Positions 35,577-44,197 are shown, counted from the stretch's first letter. The stretch is 64,000 bases of DNA from Pseudomonas viridiflava (GCF_900590885.1 NZ_UUON01000001.1:620001-684000), one strand, 5' to 3'. The notes: generated by a model not told the origin, from the letters alone. A program made the numbers and translations.

Positions 35577-35657
35577 GTTGGTATCCATCCTTTTCAAGTT
35601 GTTGGAAGTGGGCCTCGGTGCCCACTGTTCGAGAATAAGTATGTGACCCAACCTGGG

Positions 35658-35678
35658 TAAGTATCGTTACTGTAGCGC
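35658..35678 (-). promoter_or_regulatory. Regulon element, copy 1
   Basis: Plus strand AAGTATCGTTAC-T-GTAGCGC preceded by T. It contains the near-palindrome CGTTAC-N-GTAGCG. It is nearly identical to copies at 37407-37427 and 38462-38482 and in the same orientation relative to the gene it precedes. Read on the minus strand it ends GATACT, a possible -10. It abuts the stop codon of the exported-protein gene. Confidence 0.7.
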
Positions 35679-36451
35679 TACTTCGGGTAGGGCCCATGTT
35701 GGAAGGCGTTAAGGGATGAATCGTAATGAATGCTTGCCTGGCCCTGCCCATTGAAGGGCACTTCGAGGTAACGACTGATCTGAAAAGACGCACGCCCCTG
35801 TGCCGATGCGTTGGCGAAGGACAAATAGGGCGTTACGGATTTGAGCACGCTATTGGGCAATACGCTGCCACTGCGCAGATTGCTGCCCACCATTGCCCAT
35901 ATAACGGCCGCTGGTTGGGGGATGTAGCGTGATTGAAACCGGTTGAGTGTGAAGGCATTGATGGGTGACGGCCTGGAGGGTTTTCCCGTCGCGCTGTCAT
36001 AGATAAATAACGCCTGGCCCGTTATCAGCGCTTGCGCGTTAGCGGGCGCGTCATAGTAGATGCCGACAGTGCCGTCCTTGCCTTTGCCGTTGCCATTGAT
36101 GGCGTAGCCGTTAAAGCTGTAAGCGTTGCCATATATCACCGGGCTGGTCAGCGCCGGGTTGACCACTTCCATGGGCATGGGCGGGGTATTAGCCACATAC
36201 ACACTGCTGTTCAACTCAATGGTTATTGTCATGGTGTCTGCGATTGGCGGCGGCAGGGTCACAGCGACAATACTGTTGTCGGCCTCGGACGCGGGGTCGG
36301 GCACCACAATGACAATTGACTGGTTGCTGGCATTCAGAAACTGCCTGGCGGTGATATCCAGATAAAGGGTGAGGCTCAACGGGTTTGCGTGGCCTGCCTG
36401 AATGAGCAGACCTGCTATCAAACCGACAACACATCGCTTGTATTCAGACAC
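35678..36451 (-). CDS. Exported protein of unknown function, paralogue of the 36529-37260 product
   Basis: 257 residues from GTG 36451, which has GGAGG 6 nt upstream. A signal peptide of about 22 residues ends QAGHA. No known family recognised. The C-terminal half lines up with the neighbouring 243-residue protein: AFTLN is shared, followed by a hydrophobic stretch, then SNLRSGSV against QSLESGNV. Upstream, MTITIELNSSVYVA parallels VDIEYKPQYKVYVS. It is predicted to be periplasmic or secreted. Confidence 0.72.
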   Translation of the reverse strand: MSEYKRCVVGLIAGLLIQAGHANPLSLTLYLDITARQFLNASNQSIVIVVPDPASEADNSIVAVTLPPPIADTMTITIELNSSVYVANTPPMPMEVVNPALTSPVIYGNAYSFNGYAINGNGKGKDGTVGIYYDAPANAQALITGQALFIYDSATGKPSRPSPINAFTLNRFQSRYIPQPAAVIWAMVGSNLRSGSVLPNSVLKSVTPYLSFANASAQGRASFQISRYLEVPFNGQGQASIHYDSSLNAFQHGPYPK

Positions 36452-36471
36452 CGGGCACCTCCAGCTGCATA

Positions 36472-36507
36472 GAAAAACACCCGTATCCGCCGGAGCGGAT
36501 ACGGGTG
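36472..36507 (-). terminator. Terminator after the 36529-37260 gene
   Basis: Perfect 13-bp arms CACCCGTATCCGC and GCGGATACGGGTG around a 4-nt loop, followed on the minus strand by five T (A run 36472-36476). It lies between the two paralogous genes, so the downstream exported-protein gene would be reached only by read-through or its own promoter. Confidence 0.85.
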
Positions 36508-36528
36508 CGATATCTTGGGAGAACTCGG

Positions 36529-37260
36529 TCAAACGCCGGAGTTGACGATAGTTCCGATGGTCGACCCGGAACTTACCGGCGATACCGACGGCTTGCCTGG
36601 CAGGTTGGTAATGGCGAAGGTGCTGGGCATCACTTGCAGGTCATACTCGACTGCGTTTGCGTTGAAGGCGAAGGTGCAACCGGGTGCCGACACACTGGCC
36701 TGCACATTGCCGGATTCCAGGCTTTGCTGCGCCGCTACCAGCAAGATGGTTTCCAGCGGCTTCATCATGATCGAACCCTGTGGGTTCAAGGTAAATGCGC
36801 AGAACGGCAAATACTTGGTGCCGCCCGACGGGGTGGTGACGAGGCCGGCCAGGCCGACGGTGAGCGGCGGCGTACCGGCAGGACGGTTATTGAACAGGCC
36901 CAGGCTGTCGAGGGGAACATTGGCAACCCCACCCGATACGAAGCTGCCGTCAGAGTTAAAGGTTTGTGCACTGCCAAGCGCCAGGGGCGTTGACAGCGAT
37001 TGCATCTGAATCGTGGTATTAGCCGCGATATTGCCCTGGGTACTGACGTACACCTTGTATTGAGGCTTGTACTCAATATCGACCTTGCCGAACTGGTCGC
37101 CATAAGGTACGGAAAACCAGGTAGGCACACCTGAGGTCAGTTGGTTAGGCCCCACGGCGCCTTTATACGCCAGCAGGTTATAACCCTGCGCCTGCAACGC
37201 GGCGAGCACGGCCTTTTGGCTGGCGGAAGTAAAATCAAACTCAATAGTGAACGTAGTCAT
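36529..37260 (-). CDS. Protein of unknown function without signal peptide, paralogue of the 35678-36451 product
   Basis: 243 residues. ATG 37260 has AGGTGA 6 nt upstream, a strong site. It opens MTTFTIEFDFTSASQKAVLA, with no signal peptide. It is rich in Ser, Thr, Gly and Val with few charged residues, suggesting a beta-rich protein. Its shared blocks with the adjacent exported protein indicate a duplicated pair. The long leader (about 150 nt after the regulon element) carries a hairpin. Function unknown. Confidence 0.72.
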   Translation of the reverse strand: MTTFTIEFDFTSASQKAVLAALQAQGYNLLAYKGAVGPNQLTSGVPTWFSVPYGDQFGKVDIEYKPQYKVYVSTQGNIAANTTIQMQSLSTPLALGSAQTFNSDGSFVSGGVANVPLDSLGLFNNRPAGTPPLTVGLAGLVTTPSGGTKYLPFCAFTLNPQGSIMMKPLETILLVAAQQSLESGNVQASVSAPGCTFAFNANAVEYDLQVMPSTFAITNLPGKPSVSPVSSGSTIGTIVNSGV

Positions 37261-37327
37261 TTTTTCACCTGTTAATCCTTAACGCGTTTAAGTTTGTCAG
37301 TCGATCTGTCCACGCGACTGGCTATTT

Positions 37328-37373
37328 GAATCGCCGGGAGACTAACTGGTTTGTTAGTGCATTCCGGTGATTC
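37328..37373 (-). other. Hairpin in the leader of the 36529-37260 gene
   Basis: Outer arms GAATCGCCGG/CCGGTGATTC (one mismatch) and inner arms ACTAAC/GTTAGT. It lies between the regulon element at 37407-37427 and the start codon at 37260, so it would be in the 5' untranslated RNA, where it could stabilise the transcript or control translation. Confidence 0.6.
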
Positions 37374-37406
37374 GAGGGATAGCGTAGGAGTTGCGTGGCG
37401 AGTTTA

Positions 37407-37427
37407 TAAGTATCGTTACAGTAACGC
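37407..37427 (-). promoter_or_regulatory. Regulon element, copy 2
   Basis: Plus strand AAGTATCGTTAC-A-GTAACGC preceded by T. Here the core CGTTAC-A-GTAACG is a perfect palindrome. It is 147 bp upstream of the 36529-37260 start and overlaps the stop codon (37416-37418) of the regulator gene itself. Confidence 0.75.
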
Positions 37428-38252
37428 CGCGTCACCGTTATGTACTGAGTGCTCTGAAATGCCGCTGGAGTCCATGGCGAGGAAACCTTGTAGTGCATAA
37501 CAAATCGACGATGCGAGTTCTTGTTGATGTGCAATTTGCGTATACGCCGCACGATTGAATTGTTCCGACCAGGCCACATACCCGGTGGTTACATCAATCA
37601 AGCGTACTGAGGTTCTGATGCGTTCGGCGTCCACATGCACGCTTCCCTCAAGGCGATGGCGTATGCCACTGCAGGGCACGCTGGCGTGTGAGTGTGCCGG
37701 GTCGTGGCTTTTACAGGTGTCGACGGACTCGACAATGATTTTTCGGCCCAGGTTTTTGTACAGATGGTGGGTCAGTTCATCGTGCAGGCCTTCGGTGAAA
37801 CATTCCCACCCCGCTTGCGAAGACAGGCATTTGAACGGGCAAATACAGAAGGCACCGTGGGTTTGGACGCCCGCGACGCAGGCCGCCCGGCGTTGAAAAA
37901 TGGGCATGTAGCAACCGAGGGGAATCACGATCATGACGTCGGCGTTACGCCCGAACGTCGTATAGTAATTTTTCAATTTTGCCCGTAGGCGCCCCACCTG
38001 AACCCGCACTACAGGGTCTTCACCGGTGCTGTACGAATGCGGGTCGCGGTCAAACACGCTGATGCCGATGGCGTATTCGCTGGTGTCGCGCACCGACTCG
38101 ACGATGGCCTGTTCAACAAGATAGTTGAGCAGGCGACTCATGCGCGGAGAGTGTTTGAACATGTCGCTGGATAATAAAACGTCTCGGGCGGATTTAACCT
38201 CAATAAGTTCTATAAGGTCGCGACCCAAATAGCGGATGTCGTTGTCAGTCAT
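37416..38252 (-). CDS. Winged-helix regulator with TolB/FlgO-like C-terminal domain
   Basis: 278 residues. Residues about 1-115 match the OmpR/ToxR-type winged-helix region of CadC-like and adenylate-cyclase-associated proteins (FKHSPRMSRLLNYLVEQAI, GISVFDRDPHSY, DPVVRVQVGRLRAKLKNYY, IPLGCYMPIF). Residues about 125-250 resemble the TolB N-terminal/FlgO-like domain (CFTEGLHDELTHHLYKNL, LEGSVHVDAERIRTSVRLIDVTTGYVAWSEQF). No membrane segment joins them, so it is probably cytoplasmic. ATG 38252 has GGGGAAG 7 nt upstream. It is the likely regulator of the three elements nearby, one of which lies 210 bp upstream of its own start. Confidence 0.82.
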   Translation of the reverse strand: MTDNDIRYLGRDLIELIEVKSARDVLLSSDMFKHSPRMSRLLNYLVEQAIVESVRDTSEYAIGISVFDRDPHSYSTGEDPVVRVQVGRLRAKLKNYYTTFGRNADVMIVIPLGCYMPIFQRRAACVAGVQTHGAFCICPFKCLSSQAGWECFTEGLHDELTHHLYKNLGRKIIVESVDTCKSHDPAHSHASVPCSGIRHRLEGSVHVDAERIRTSVRLIDVTTGYVAWSEQFNRAAYTQIAHQQELASSICYALQGFLAMDSSGISEHSVHNGDAALL

Positions 38253-38461
38253 AGCATTACTTCCCCTGCGTCCGTTCATAGAAAAAGTTTGCGCATGCCG
38301 AATGACTGAGTTTGATACTTATGTGGGCAGCCGTGCATTCGCCAAGTAGCATGGTCTATAACTGCTGCCCATTGTTTTCGAATCAAAACTCTATTCTTAA
38401 GTTTGTATTCGCAAACGTCTTCAACTTGCTCGGGGAGTCTAGCGTCTAATCGACTGACGAC

Positions 38462-38482
38462 TAAGTATCGTTACCGTAGCGC
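38462..38482 (-). promoter_or_regulatory. Regulon element, copy 3
   Basis: Plus strand AAGTATCGTTAC-C-GTAGCGC preceded by T. It lies 210 bp upstream of the regulator start and is oriented like the other two, suggesting autoregulation. Confidence 0.7.
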
Positions 38483-38508
38483 AGGGCTACCGCGAGGGGC
38501 TTGTAGAG

Positions 38509-38530
38509 CGGCTGCCCGAGCGGGCAGCCG
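38509..38530. repeat. Hairpin in the 38253-38678 intergenic region
   Basis: CGGCTGCCC-GAGC-GGGCAGCCG, a perfect 9-bp stem. The 426-bp region contains this, regulon element copy 3 and the oxidoreductase terminator, and no gene that I can support. Confidence 0.6.
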
Positions 38531-38647
38531 AGGGGGGCATGAGGGTTAGAAGCACTGCGCCAGGCTGTTTCCTGGCTAGCCCAAGGACGTGTGAGATGAA
38601 ACTGATTCTTGGGTTGTTGCTGAGGTGAATCTGCTGCAATAGGCGAG

Positions 38648-38671
38648 AAAAAGGCGCCAAATTGGCGCCTT
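38648..38671 (-). terminator. Terminator of the oxidoreductase gene
   Basis: On the minus strand AAGGCGCCAA-TTTGGCGCC then TTTTT, 7 bp after the oxidoreductase stop. Strong stem and T tract. Confidence 0.85.
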
Positions 38672-38678
38672 GACGTGG

Positions 38679-39689
38679 TTAAGTAACTTTGATCACTACT
38701 TTTCCAAATGCTCCCCTTGCGAGATGCTCGTAAGCTTCTCGTGCTTTCTCAAACGGATATACCTGATCGATCACGGGACGTATCTTGTGTTCGTTGAGGA
38801 AAGTGTTCATCCGGTCGAATGATGAACGCGGCGCCACGGCGATTCCGCGGAGGGTGGTCTGGCGGAAAATGAGTGGCATCAGATTGAGTTCAACGGTTTG
38901 TCCCGTGAGAAAGCCGATCTGCGCTATACGCCCCGATGCCTTGGTTGCTGACACCGATTGATTGATGCCTGCGCCGCCGGCCACATCGAGTAGCAAATCC
39001 ACGCCTTTGCCTCCGGTCAGATTCAGCACCTCGTCCGCCCATTTCGGAGTCGTTCTGTAGTTGATACCCGCCACAGCCCCCAGCTCCTTCACGGTTTGCA
39101 AATTCTGGTCGCTGCTCGATGTTGCAATTACCTTCGCACCAAGCGCAGTCGCGATCTGCACGGCGAATATCGAGACACCCCCGGTACCTTGAACCAATAC
39201 GGTTTGGCCCGGTTGGATTTGTCCAAAGTCCACCAGCGAATACCAGGCTGTGAGTGCAGCAATAGGAAGCGTTGCCGCCTCTTCGTCGCTCATGTTGTCG
39301 GGTGCGCCGACGGCGCTGTCTTCATGGATGATCATGTATTCGGCCAAACCGCCGGGCAACGGCGAACCGAAGCAGTAATCGGGTTCGTTCGGCCCTGGCT
39401 CGCCATCCAGCCAGCGTGAGTAGAGATGGGAGTTGACGCGATCACCGACTTTAAAGCGCGTGACGTTTTCACCAGTCGCTACCACCGTGCCGGCGGCATC
39501 GCTCACGGGGATCAGCGGTTTGGGCACCTTATGCGGTTCATAAATGCCGTCGACGATCGCCTTGTCGCGAAAGTTGAGCGAGACCGCACCGACCTTTACC
39601 AGCAACTCGCCAGCCTTGGGTTGCGGGGTGGCTACCTCTCCCAATTGCAGGTTTTCGAGTCCGAAATCTTTCAATAACTAAGCTTTCAT
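38679..39689 (-). pseudogene. Quinone-oxidoreductase-like alcohol dehydrogenase with stop at codon 4
   Basis: Zinc-independent MDR-type oxidoreductase: GTGGVSIFAVQIATALGAKVI is the NADP-binding fold and NFRDKAIVDGIY, FKVGDRV and GRIAQIGFLTGQ are family marks. ATG 39689 has GGAG 7 nt upstream and begins M-K-A, but codon 4 is TAG (39678-39680). The frame then continues LLKDFGLENLQ, exactly where family members read MKAY..KDFG. A TTG at 39674 could restart a 331-residue protein but has no good ribosome site. The rest of the reading frame is intact, so this is either a very recent null, a restart case or a sequencing error. It is divergent from a LysR gene. Confidence 0.75.
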
Positions 39690-39792
39690 TGCGAATCTCC
39701 AAATACACGCCGATGGCCTCGAACCCGAGTCGGTTCTGCCGTGGGTGCATTGTTCGCGTTTGACCCTGCGCAATAAATGCGTAGAAAAAGAC

Positions 39793-39822
39793 ATGATTGT
39801 TCTATCCTTGGATAACAATCAT
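39793..39822. promoter_or_regulatory. Palindrome between oxidoreductase and lysR genes
   Basis: ATGATTGTT and AACAATCAT arms with inner ATCC-TT-GGAT. The TATCC/GGATA core is offset by 2 nt on one side. It lies 41 bp before the lysR start, in the place of a LysR autoregulatory site. Confidence 0.65.
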
Positions 39823-39862
39823 ATTCAATTCTTGATTCAATCGGTTTTGATAGGAAAGCGTC

Positions 39863-40777
39863 ATGGAACTGCTTCAATCGATGCGACTGTTCGCCAGGCT
39901 TGCCGAACTCGGCAGTTTTACTAAAGCTGCCGAATCGCTGGACATCGGGCGCCCTCAGGTGACTCGGTACATCCAGGAGCTGGAGACGTCATTGGGCGTG
40001 CGGCTGTTCCAGCGCACTACGAGAAAGGTGGCCCTTACCGCCGAGGGTGAGAGATTCTATGAACGGGTACAGGAGATTTTGGCGGATATTTCTGCTGCGA
40101 CTTCAATGTTCGACCGATCTGGAGCAACACTCACGGGCAGACTTCGCGTCGATATTCCGACCGCTTTCGCTCAAATGGAATTCATCAAAAGCCTAAGAGA
40201 ATTCACCACCTCCTACCCAGGTATCAACCTGGTTCTGGGCGTGACTGACCGGGCCGTCGACCTGATCGGCGAAGGTATCGACTGTGCGTTGCGTATCGGC
40301 GATCTACCGGATTCAACCTTGATCGCTCGTCCTATCGCGATGGCGACCATGGTGACGTGTGCCGCGCCCGATTATCTGCGCGAGCACGGTGAACCCGTGA
40401 CACTCGACCATCTGGCCTCCCATCGAGGCGTCAACTTCCTGTCCGGTCAGAGCAACAGAACACTGCCTTGGCATTTTTCGGTAAATGGTCAGGATCAATC
40501 CTTTGTGACTAATGCCGGCATCACCGTCACCGAGTCAAATGCGTACGTTCAGTGTGGCGTTTCGGGTTTCGGAATAATCCAGGCACCCGGGATTACCGTG
40601 GCCGAGCATTTAGCCAGTCGCGGTTTGGTGGAAATTCTAAAGCCCCATCGGCCAGCCCCACGCCCCGTGTCGTTGCTATATCCGAGCCGGACTCATCTGG
40701 CACCCCAGGTTCAAGCTTTTATTGAGTGGTTGCAAAAGCGTTTTCCGCAGCTTCATCCTGACTGGCTGCAAGCATAG
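39863..40777 (+). CDS. LysR-family regulator
   Basis: 304 residues with helix-turn-helix GSFTKAAESLDIGRPQVTRYIQELETSLGVRL at residues 17-48, RTTRKVALTAEGERFYERV, and an effector domain. It is divergent from the oxidoreductase gene and probably regulates it through the palindrome at 39793-39822. Starts ATG 39863. Confidence 0.93.
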   Translation: MELLQSMRLFARLAELGSFTKAAESLDIGRPQVTRYIQELETSLGVRLFQRTTRKVALTAEGERFYERVQEILADISAATSMFDRSGATLTGRLRVDIPTAFAQMEFIKSLREFTTSYPGINLVLGVTDRAVDLIGEGIDCALRIGDLPDSTLIARPIAMATMVTCAAPDYLREHGEPVTLDHLASHRGVNFLSGQSNRTLPWHFSVNGQDQSFVTNAGITVTESNAYVQCGVSGFGIIQAPGITVAEHLASRGLVEILKPHRPAPRPVSLLYPSRTHLAPQVQAFIEWLQKRFPQLHPDWLQA

Positions 40778-40934
40778 CGATCATTGAGCCGCGTGAACGG
40801 TGGCTACTGGGCGGCAGTGGTCACATCATGAATTTCCGCTGTTGGCCGCGAACCGCGGCTCGTGGATGGCAACTTTCGGCCATAAGCAGCCGATAGGATT
40901 AGACTACACCGAAGTCCTGTCAGAGATTATTTGT

Positions 40935-41141
40935 ATGCTGATTGAGTGCCAAAGGTGCAGCCAAGGTTACGTTCGAGCAATGCGGGTGCGCTCCACAAAT
41001 ATTTCGCTGTGGGTGTGCGAAGAGTGTGAAGCAACGTGGACGAGCCAGGATGAGGTGAGTGCCAGTAATTTTGAAGACTACGGTACGTTAATGGCCGGCA
41101 TTGGGCGCAGTTGTTTATGGTCAGAATTGGAGCCACAGTGA
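40935..41141 (+). CDS. Small zinc-ribbon-like protein
   Basis: 68 residues from ATG 40935. Two CxxC pairs (CQRCSQGYVRAMRV, then WVCEECEATW) make one likely zinc site. No family function recognised. It is the first gene of a lower-GC accessory stretch. The 200 bp after it (41142-41341) hold no gene. Confidence 0.6.
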   Translation: MLIECQRCSQGYVRAMRVRSTNISLWVCEECEATWTSQDEVSASNFEDYGTLMAGIGRSCLWSELEPQ

Positions 41142-41341
41142 AAAATTCGTTACTGCTTACTTTCTGTCAAATGTCCGCTTTGGGTCCAGAGTGTGTCAAA
41201 ACCCTTGTTAGCGGCTTCCACTCTAGTGTTTTTTCCTACTCAGCCCAGGTCAGACATCAGTTGCTCAGATTCAGTATAAGATTCCGGAAATCAGCAGGTA
41301 CGCCGACAACGTGGGCTAGAGGCTAGAAATCTGGGGGTTGG

Positions 41342-41632
41342 ATGATTGCAAGCAACGTTTCGTATCTTTGTCCGGTTTGTGGATACCCCGGGCTTGACGA
41401 GCCTCCATACGATGAGGTTGGCTGCTCTTCGTTTGGCATGTGCCCGTCCTGCGGTACGCAGTTCGGCTATGATGACGCAACATCTACTCATGCTGACTTG
41501 CGGAGATTATGGATCTCTAAAGGAATGCTTTGGTGTAGCAAAGCTCAAGCGTCGCCGAGTGGTTGGGACCCGGAAAGGCAACTACAGGCGGTTGAAAAAC
41601 GCATCAATATCTCAACGGAACACCGCTCTTAG
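41342..41632 (+). CDS. Cysteine-rich CPCC-type small protein
   Basis: 96 residues. CPVCGYPGLDEPPYDEVGC and CPSCGTQFGYDD are the pattern of cysteine-rich CPCC proteins, which are often found as spare immunity-like genes near polymorphic toxins. No toxin gene is adjacent. Its last codons reach the presumed left end of the IS1182-family element, so the C-terminus may have been altered by the insertion. Confidence 0.68.
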   Translation: MIASNVSYLCPVCGYPGLDEPPYDEVGCSSFGMCPSCGTQFGYDDATSTHADLRRLWISKGMLWCSKAQASPSGWDPERQLQAVEKRINISTEHRS

Positions 41633-43143
41633 CCCTGCTATGATTTCTGAGGATTTCATCGCAGGGATCGCCCATGAAGCGCTTTATCCAAGGTGAACAT
41701 CGAGGCCAAGAAACCTTCCTTCCCGCGAGCCTCGACGATTACGTCACAGATGCCAATCCGGTGCGCGTAGTCGACATTTTTGTCGACGAACTGGACCTGG
41801 TCAAACTAGGTTTCGAGGGCGCCTTACCTGCTGATACAGGCCGGCCGGCTTACCATCCCTCGGTCCTGCTGAAGATCTACATCTACGGCTATCTAAACCG
41901 CATTCCATCGAGCCGGCGTCTTGAACGAGAAGCCCAACGCAACGTCGAGCTGATGTGGTTGACCGGGCGTTTGATGCCCGATTTCAAGACCATCGCCAAC
42001 TTCCGAAAAGACAACAGCAAGGCCATCCGAGGTGTCTGCCGCCAGTTCGTGGTGCTGTGCCAGCAGCTAGGACTGTTCGAAGAAAATCTGGTCGCCATCG
42101 ACGGCAGCAAATTCAAGGCCGTCAATAACCGCGACCGCAATTTCACCAGCGCCAAGCTGAAACGGCGGATGGAAGAAATTGAATCAAGTATCAATCGGTA
42201 CCTGACTACGCTCGACGAAACCGATCGGCAAGAACCCTCGGTCGCTCAGCCCAAGGCTGCTCGCCTGCAAGAGAAAATCGACAAGCTCAAAGCTCAGATG
42301 AAAGAGTTGCAGGTCATTGAAACTCAGCTCAACGAATCAACGGATAAACAGGTCTCACTGACCGATCCAGACGCCCGTTCCATGATGACGCGCGGCACCG
42401 GAATCGTCGGTTACAACGTGCAGACAGCAGTCGATACCCAGCACCATTTGATCGTTGCGCATGAGGTGACCAACGTCGGTTCCGACCGCGATCTACTCAG
42501 CTCGATGGCCAAGCAGGCCCGCGAGGCGATGGCGTCAGATACGTTGTCGGTAGTGGCTGACCGAGGTTACTTCAAAAGCGAACAAATCCTAGCTTGTCAC
42601 GATGCAGGCATCACCGCCTATGTGCCCAAGCCGATGACCTCTGGAGCCAAGGCTGACGGGCGTTTCAATAACGATGCCTTCATCTATGACGCGGTAAAAA
42701 ACGAATACATTTGTCCCGCTGGAGAGGCGTTGATCTGGCGCTTTTCCAGCGTTGAAAAAGGCCTGAAGTTGCACCGTTATTGGAGTTCTAATTGCCAGGG
42801 ATGCGTGCTGAAATCGGAGTGCACACCGAGCAAGCAACGGCGAGTTCGGCGATGGGAGCATGAAGCCGTATTGGAGGAAATGCAGAGCAGGCTGAGCAAC
42901 GCGCCGGACATGATGCGAGTCCGCAAGCGTACGGTCGAGCATCCCTTCGGGACACTCAAACAATGGATGGGCGCCACACATTTCCTGACACGAAAGCTGA
43001 ACGGAGTAAGTGCGGAGATGAGCTTGAACGTCCTCGCCTACAACTTGAAACGAGTCATGAAAATTATCGGTACCAGCGGTTTAATGAAGGCGCTGTCGGC
43101 CTGAAAAGATCTGTATTTTGGCCACCCAGCAAGGTAGAAGCGG
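41623..43143 (+). mobile_element. IS1182-family insertion sequence (ends approximate)
   Basis: The transposase gene at 41674-43104 is flanked by imperfect inverted ends: CCGCTCTTAGCCCTGCT at 41623 and the complement CCGCTTCTACCTTGCT ending at 43143. I could not find a clear target-site duplication, so the true ends may differ by some bases. Confidence 0.6.
41674..43104 (+). CDS. IS1182-family transposase
   Basis: 476 residues, full length for the family. N-terminal helix-turn-helix region; DDE residues visible as Asp in VAIDGSKFKAV, Asp in VVADRGYFKSEQ and Glu in RTVEHPFGTLKQWMG. A Cys cluster (CQGCVLKSEC) before the Glu is usual. A coiled-coil insert lies near residues 170-225. No frameshift; likely active. 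Confidence 0.92.
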   Translation: MKRFIQGEHRGQETFLPASLDDYVTDANPVRVVDIFVDELDLVKLGFEGALPADTGRPAYHPSVLLKIYIYGYLNRIPSSRRLEREAQRNVELMWLTGRLMPDFKTIANFRKDNSKAIRGVCRQFVVLCQQLGLFEENLVAIDGSKFKAVNNRDRNFTSAKLKRRMEEIESSINRYLTTLDETDRQEPSVAQPKAARLQEKIDKLKAQMKELQVIETQLNESTDKQVSLTDPDARSMMTRGTGIVGYNVQTAVDTQHHLIVAHEVTNVGSDRDLLSSMAKQAREAMASDTLSVVADRGYFKSEQILACHDAGITAYVPKPMTSGAKADGRFNNDAFIYDAVKNEYICPAGEALIWRFSSVEKGLKLHRYWSSNCQGCVLKSECTPSKQRRVRRWEHEAVLEEMQSRLSNAPDMMRVRKRTVEHPFGTLKQWMGATHFLTRKLNGVSAEMSLNVLAYNLKRVMKIIGTSGLMKALSA

Positions 43144-43515
43144 CGCTAGGGGCTCCCAGCCCCTCGTGATGATCCGCAGGACTTGTTGTGAGCAATTACT
43201 CAGCTAACAACCGTCAGCGCTGCGCGCCGACAGTGCATCAGCGCGTTTTTACACACTCTGGGTCGAAAGCAGCCCTTAAAAAATCATCTTGATCATCATC
43301 GGGCTTGCTTGACCCCAGCTTGGATGCCTCAATGCCAGGACGGACCACATTCGCCCCTTAGCTGACGTTCAAGCTCACACGATTTTCGGCTTAAAGATTG
43401 GTCGCTCAAATGCTGCGCTCCGGCGCGCCTGGCTTGAATAACGCAGCAAGAATCGGATAGTAGGTACTGTACGAATTCCAGTCTGATAGCACTCCAAACC
43501 AATAGGAGTTCGACC
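43144..43515. other. Gene-free stretch after the IS element
   Basis: About 370 bp of lower GC with no open frame that I can support, no ribosome site and no strong repeat. It ends with the CAATAGGAGT ribosome site of the DUF1203 gene. Confidence 0.5.
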
Positions 43516-43983
43516 ATGGTGTTTCGTATAACTGGCCTTTGCCCCGAGCCATTCCAGTCACTGTTTGGACTGCCCGACCAAGAGCTCGCGTCTCTGGGGG
43601 TAAAGCGTTACATCGTCGACAGCAACCCAGGTTTTCCTGACCGAATAGAAATGAAGGATGCGGAGCTGGGTCAGAGCGTGCTTTTACTCAACCATGTCTC
43701 TCAGCCAGCCAAGACGCCATACCATGCCTCACACGCGATCTTCGTACGAGAGTGGGCCACGCAAGCTTATGACGCAGTCGACCAGATACCCGAGTCTATG
43801 CGAATCCGTCTACTGTCCCTTCGCGCTTTCACTGATGACGGGATGATGCTCGACGCCGACGTCGCTGATGGAACAGCAATAGAACCTGTCGTTACTCGGA
43901 TGTTTGCCAATCCAGAGGTTAGTTACATTCACGTTCACAACGCCAAGCAGGGTTGCTACTCCGGGCGAATAGATCGGGCGTAG
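43516..43983 (+). CDS. DUF1203 domain protein
   Basis: 155 residues. FRITGLCPEPFQSLFGLPD, DSNPGFPDRIEM, LLLNHVSQPAKTPYHASHAIFVRE, GMMLDADVADG and YIHVHNAKQGCYSGRI match the whole DUF1203 pattern. Function unknown. ATG 43516 has AGGAG 8 nt upstream. The following 214 bp (43984-44197) hold no gene. Confidence 0.82.
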   Translation: MVFRITGLCPEPFQSLFGLPDQELASLGVKRYIVDSNPGFPDRIEMKDAELGQSVLLLNHVSQPAKTPYHASHAIFVREWATQAYDAVDQIPESMRIRLLSLRAFTDDGMMLDADVADGTAIEPVVTRMFANPEVSYIHVHNAKQGCYSGRIDRA

Positions 43984-44197
43984 TCACCGCAAGTCTTGGT
44001 GACTCCTCCTGTTGTCGACTCTGCAGGTCATCGACTGGCCAGTATTGTGGCCGATAGCGGCGGGTCACCAGAGCTTAAGTTGGGGCTGAAGCGAGCCCCT
44101 GTTGCCTGCCAATTCAACGGCGTCGACTGGTTGGTGCCTGATGGGCACGCAGGCTTAGACTGTGGCTGACGTGATAACCCATAGTGACCTCGTATAT

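Noticed and set aside
36472..36507. Possible small RNA at the strong hairpin
   Set aside because: The T run and position after a stop codon fit a simple terminator.
43144..43515. Possible second IS remnant after the IS1182 element
   Set aside because: No transposase fragment or inverted ends could be recognised.
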